From the NCBI GenBank assembly GCA_003343705.1, contig QAKR01000011.1, forward strand, positions 1 through 6,413: a stretch of 6,413 bases of DNA, given 5' to 3'. Under the pieces are notes generated by a model. That model ran no database searches. It saw only the letters and a program-made list of their open reading frames with translations, and had not been told where the DNA came from. The translations under genes and the position numbers were made by a program. Positions 4,731 through 6,413 of the stretch are shown here, piece after piece. The DNA comes from Clostridiales bacterium (GTDB taxonomy: Bacteria > Bacillota > Clostridia > Oscillospirales > UBA644). Numbering within the stretch: the stretch's first letter is position 1; the number at the start of each line of letters is the position of its first letter.

Positions 4731-4856
4731 CAGCGTATCCTCCTCTCATTTGTTTTTCATGTATTTAGTATAAAAGAAATGAGAAGATTTTAATATTTAT
4801 TATTGGATTGCACTTTCTGTGAAAATTTGTTATTTTTTGTTAGGGAGGTTATTCAA

Positions 4857-6311
4857 ATGATTGAAACTGTTATTAAATATTTCTTTATTATGATGACAAC
4901 ATCATATTTATTTGTTAAATTACAAAATATTAAAAAGTCAAAAATGAATACAATGTATTCTGTTGTATTTTCCTTGGTTTTAGCTGTGATTATCTATTAC
5001 CTAAGATTAAAACTTGCACCATTAAGCATAATCTTCCCCATAATCTTATTTGACCTTTTTGCAATTATTGTATATAAAAGCGGTTTCAACATAACAGTAT
5101 CTGCTTCAATCATTTCATTCGGAATAAGCCATTTTCTTTTTGTTGCTTGTGCTTTTATATCCCTGCCTATAGGTTTTTTAATGGGGCCGGTTATAGGTTA
5201 TGGCACAATGCTCAACATAATATCTCATACAGTTATAGGCATCTTTCAGCTGTTTTTTGCAGCTTTACCTTTTCGTTTTAAAAGATATAAAAACGGTATG
5301 CCCTTTTTGTTAAAACAAGGTGCCGGCGATATCATGGTCTTTATCTGTGTGTCAATCCTTTTTGTTACATCGTTTTTTACAATGCAACAAATGCAGGATA
5401 TATATTTAATCATACCAATTTTTATTATAGTTTTATCAGGGCTATTAGTATTCTTTTATGGGAAAAGGCAACTAACCCAAATGTACATAAAAAGGGCAAA
5501 AGAGCGGGATTTATCTAGGATGGAAGAAGCCTTAAGAATTCAGCAAGAAGAATTACATGCTGTTATGAAAGAAAACGAGGAACTTTCTAAAATCATTCAT
5601 AAAGATAACAAGCTTATCCCTGCAATGGAACACACAGTTAAGGAGCTGCTTGTAAACGAAAACAATCCTAAAAATATAATGCTTTTAGATACGCTTACCA
5701 AGATGTCCGCTGAACGTAAAGGAATTATAAACCACATTGAAAAAAGCGGCAAAAAAATAACATCAACGGATATTATTTCCGTTGACGCAATAATTGAATA
5801 TATGTTAAATAAAGCAAAAAACCAAAAGACCAATTTAGAGTTTTTATTAAATTGCAATTTAAAAGATATGATTAATTCCGTTGTAAGTGAAAACGATTTT
5901 AACACCCTTCTGGCTGATATTTTAGAAAATGCGCTGATTGCAACAGCCGGACAAGAGTTAAAAAATGTTCTTCTGACTATCGGGGTTGAAAACGGATCAT
6001 ATTTCATTAATGTATCAGACAGCGGAATCCCATTCACCTCCGAAACCATAAATAATTTAGGTAAAAAGAGGTTTACAACACATAAAGATAACGGCGGAAG
6101 CGGTATCGGTATGATGACCGCATTTGAGCTGCTTAAAAAATATAAGGCAAGTTTTATTTTAAACGAATGCCCCGATGACACAGGCTACACAAAACAGATA
6201 AAATTCATTTTTGACAGCCGTGAGCAGTTTATTATTAAAACTGCCAGACAAGAACTAACCGAAAAATGCTCAAAAAGAAAAGACATATCATTTGTACTAA
6301 GTACAAATTAA
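4857..6311 (+). CDS. AgrC-like sensor histidine kinase with GHKL ATPase domain
   Basis: The 484-residue product has about seven hydrophobic segments (roughly residues 5-22, 32-48, 54-73, 79-103, 107-136, 155-177, 181-200), an AgrC-like sensor region with almost no extracellular domain. A coiled-coil linker follows (about 203-247), then the phospho-acceptor H248 in a SKIIHKDNKLIPAM motif, and a GHKL ATPase with N box (DILENAL, N358), G1 box (VSDSG, D388) and G2 box (GGSGIGM, 413-419). All catalytic elements are present. It should phosphorylate itself on H248 and pass phosphate to the response regulator at 3786-4571. The start at 4857 is chosen because AGGGAGG (4842-4848) is 8 nt upstream; an in-frame TTG at 4803 would add 18 residues without a ribosome site. 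AgrC-type kinases usually sense peptides; the ligand here is unknown. Confidence 0.9.
   Translation: MIETVIKYFFIMMTTSYLFVKLQNIKKSKMNTMYSVVFSLVLAVIIYYLRLKLAPLSIIFPIILFDLFAIIVYKSGFNITVSASIISFGISHFLFVACAFISLPIGFLMGPVIGYGTMLNIISHTVIGIFQLFFAALPFRFKRYKNGMPFLLKQGAGDIMVFICVSILFVTSFFTMQQMQDIYLIIPIFIIVLSGLLVFFYGKRQLTQMYIKRAKERDLSRMEEALRIQQEELHAVMKENEELSKIIHKDNKLIPAMEHTVKELLVNENNPKNIMLLDTLTKMSAERKGIINHIEKSGKKITSTDIISVDAIIEYMLNKAKNQKTNLEFLLNCNLKDMINSVVSENDFNTLLADILENALIATAGQELKNVLLTIGVENGSYFINVSDSGIPFTSETINNLGKKRFTTHKDNGGSGIGMMTAFELLKKYKASFILNECPDDTGYTKQIKFIFDSREQFIIKTARQELTEKCSKRKDISFVLSTN
6290..6308. repeat. Perfect palindrome at the end of the kinase gene
   Basis: ATTTGTAC (6290-6297) and GTACAAAT (6301-6308) are exact inverted copies around TAA, overlapping the last codons of the kinase gene. 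No T run follows, so it is a poor terminator; no better terminator was found between 6312 and 6413. Confidence 0.5.
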
Positions 6312-6360
6312 ATTAATTAGAAATAGATTTTAAATAATTATGAATTTTTCACTTCCCCGA

Positions 6361-6389
6361 TTGATTTAAAACCTTTGCTATGCTATAAT
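6361..6389 (+). promoter_or_regulatory. Promoter for a gene beyond the window
   Basis: TTGATT (6361-6366) is followed after 17 bp by a perfect TATAAT (6384-6389) with a TG-n extension (6381-6383). Transcription should begin near 6396 and run rightward out of the window. Confidence 0.7.
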
Positions 6390-6413
6390 ATTAAACTAGT
6401 GTAATACCTTATA

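Larger units (their letters stand above)
4571..4760 (-). ncRNA. Predicted minus-strand transcript of about 190 nt carrying the mini-ORF and module B
   Basis: A TATACT -10 box on the minus strand (4772-4767) would start a transcript near 4760. No good -35 lies upstream, so the promoter is weak or needs an activator. The transcript would carry AGGAGG and the 11-codon frame, then module B, and end at the terminator with its T run at about 4571. It is convergent with the response-regulator mRNA and overlaps only the terminator, and it diverges from the kinase gene. Ends are predictions. Confidence 0.45.

Noticed and set aside
4803..4856. Upstream TTG start for the kinase
   Set aside because: No ribosome site; ATG at 4857 has AGGGAGG at ideal spacing.
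5597..6181. 194-codon leftward frame inside the kinase gene
   Set aside because: Fully antisense to a conserved GHKL kinase domain; a shadow of its codon pattern.
6290..6308. Palindrome at the kinase stop codon as an intrinsic terminator
   Set aside because: AT-rich stem with a 3-nt loop and no following T run.

Overview
The window is AT-rich. Its gene starts follow strong Shine-Dalgarno sites (AGGAG, GGAGG, AGGAGG), and short operons end in hairpin-plus-T terminators. Together with a Spo0A-type DNA-binding domain, an AgrC-like GHKL sensor kinase, a small cold-shock protein and a cytoplasmic glycosidase-like beta-propeller, this points to a low-GC Gram-positive of the class Clostridia, probably a gut Oscillospiraceae/Ruminococcaceae-type organism. 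That assignment is an inference from gene style and was not tested by a search.

Left part (1-1170). The start of a leftward membrane-protein gene (1-102, cut by the window edge) has a good minus-strand promoter. Diverging from it is a small GlsB/YeaQ/YmgE-type stress membrane protein (344-598) followed by a hairpin terminator. A cold-shock protein gene (890-1102) comes next. It has a near-consensus promoter, a 112-nt structured 5' leader and its own terminator.

Middle (1171-2976). A 491-residue cytoplasmic five-bladed beta-propeller protein, related to the GH32/GH43-type glycosidase clans, is transcribed alone. Repeated TTGTCA half-sites lie upstream and a strong terminator follows.

Right part (2977-6413). 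An 800-bp stretch without a convincing protein gene holds a potential long rod-shaped RNA fold (about 3303-3466) preceded by a 73-nt module. The response-regulator gene follows (3786-4571; receiver plus Spo0A-like C-terminal domain), with a promoter duplicated at a 10-bp offset. A second, inverted copy of the 73-nt module (about 81% identical) lies just past the regulator, so the regulator gene sits between two inverted copies. The second copy belongs to a putative minus-strand unit of about 190 nt. This unit carries a perfect AGGAGG site, an 11-residue ORF (MWDWFFDLFRR) and a terminator shared tail-to-tail with the regulator. Diverging from this mini-gene is an AgrC-like seven-helix GHKL sensor kinase (4857-6311). 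A promoter for a gene beyond the window lies at 6361-6389.

Working model (inference): kinase and Spo0A-like regulator form a two-component system. The tiny peptide unit between them, and the two related RNA modules around the regulator, may be its signal, its target or a co-travelling regulatory RNA family. Nothing in the window proves which.
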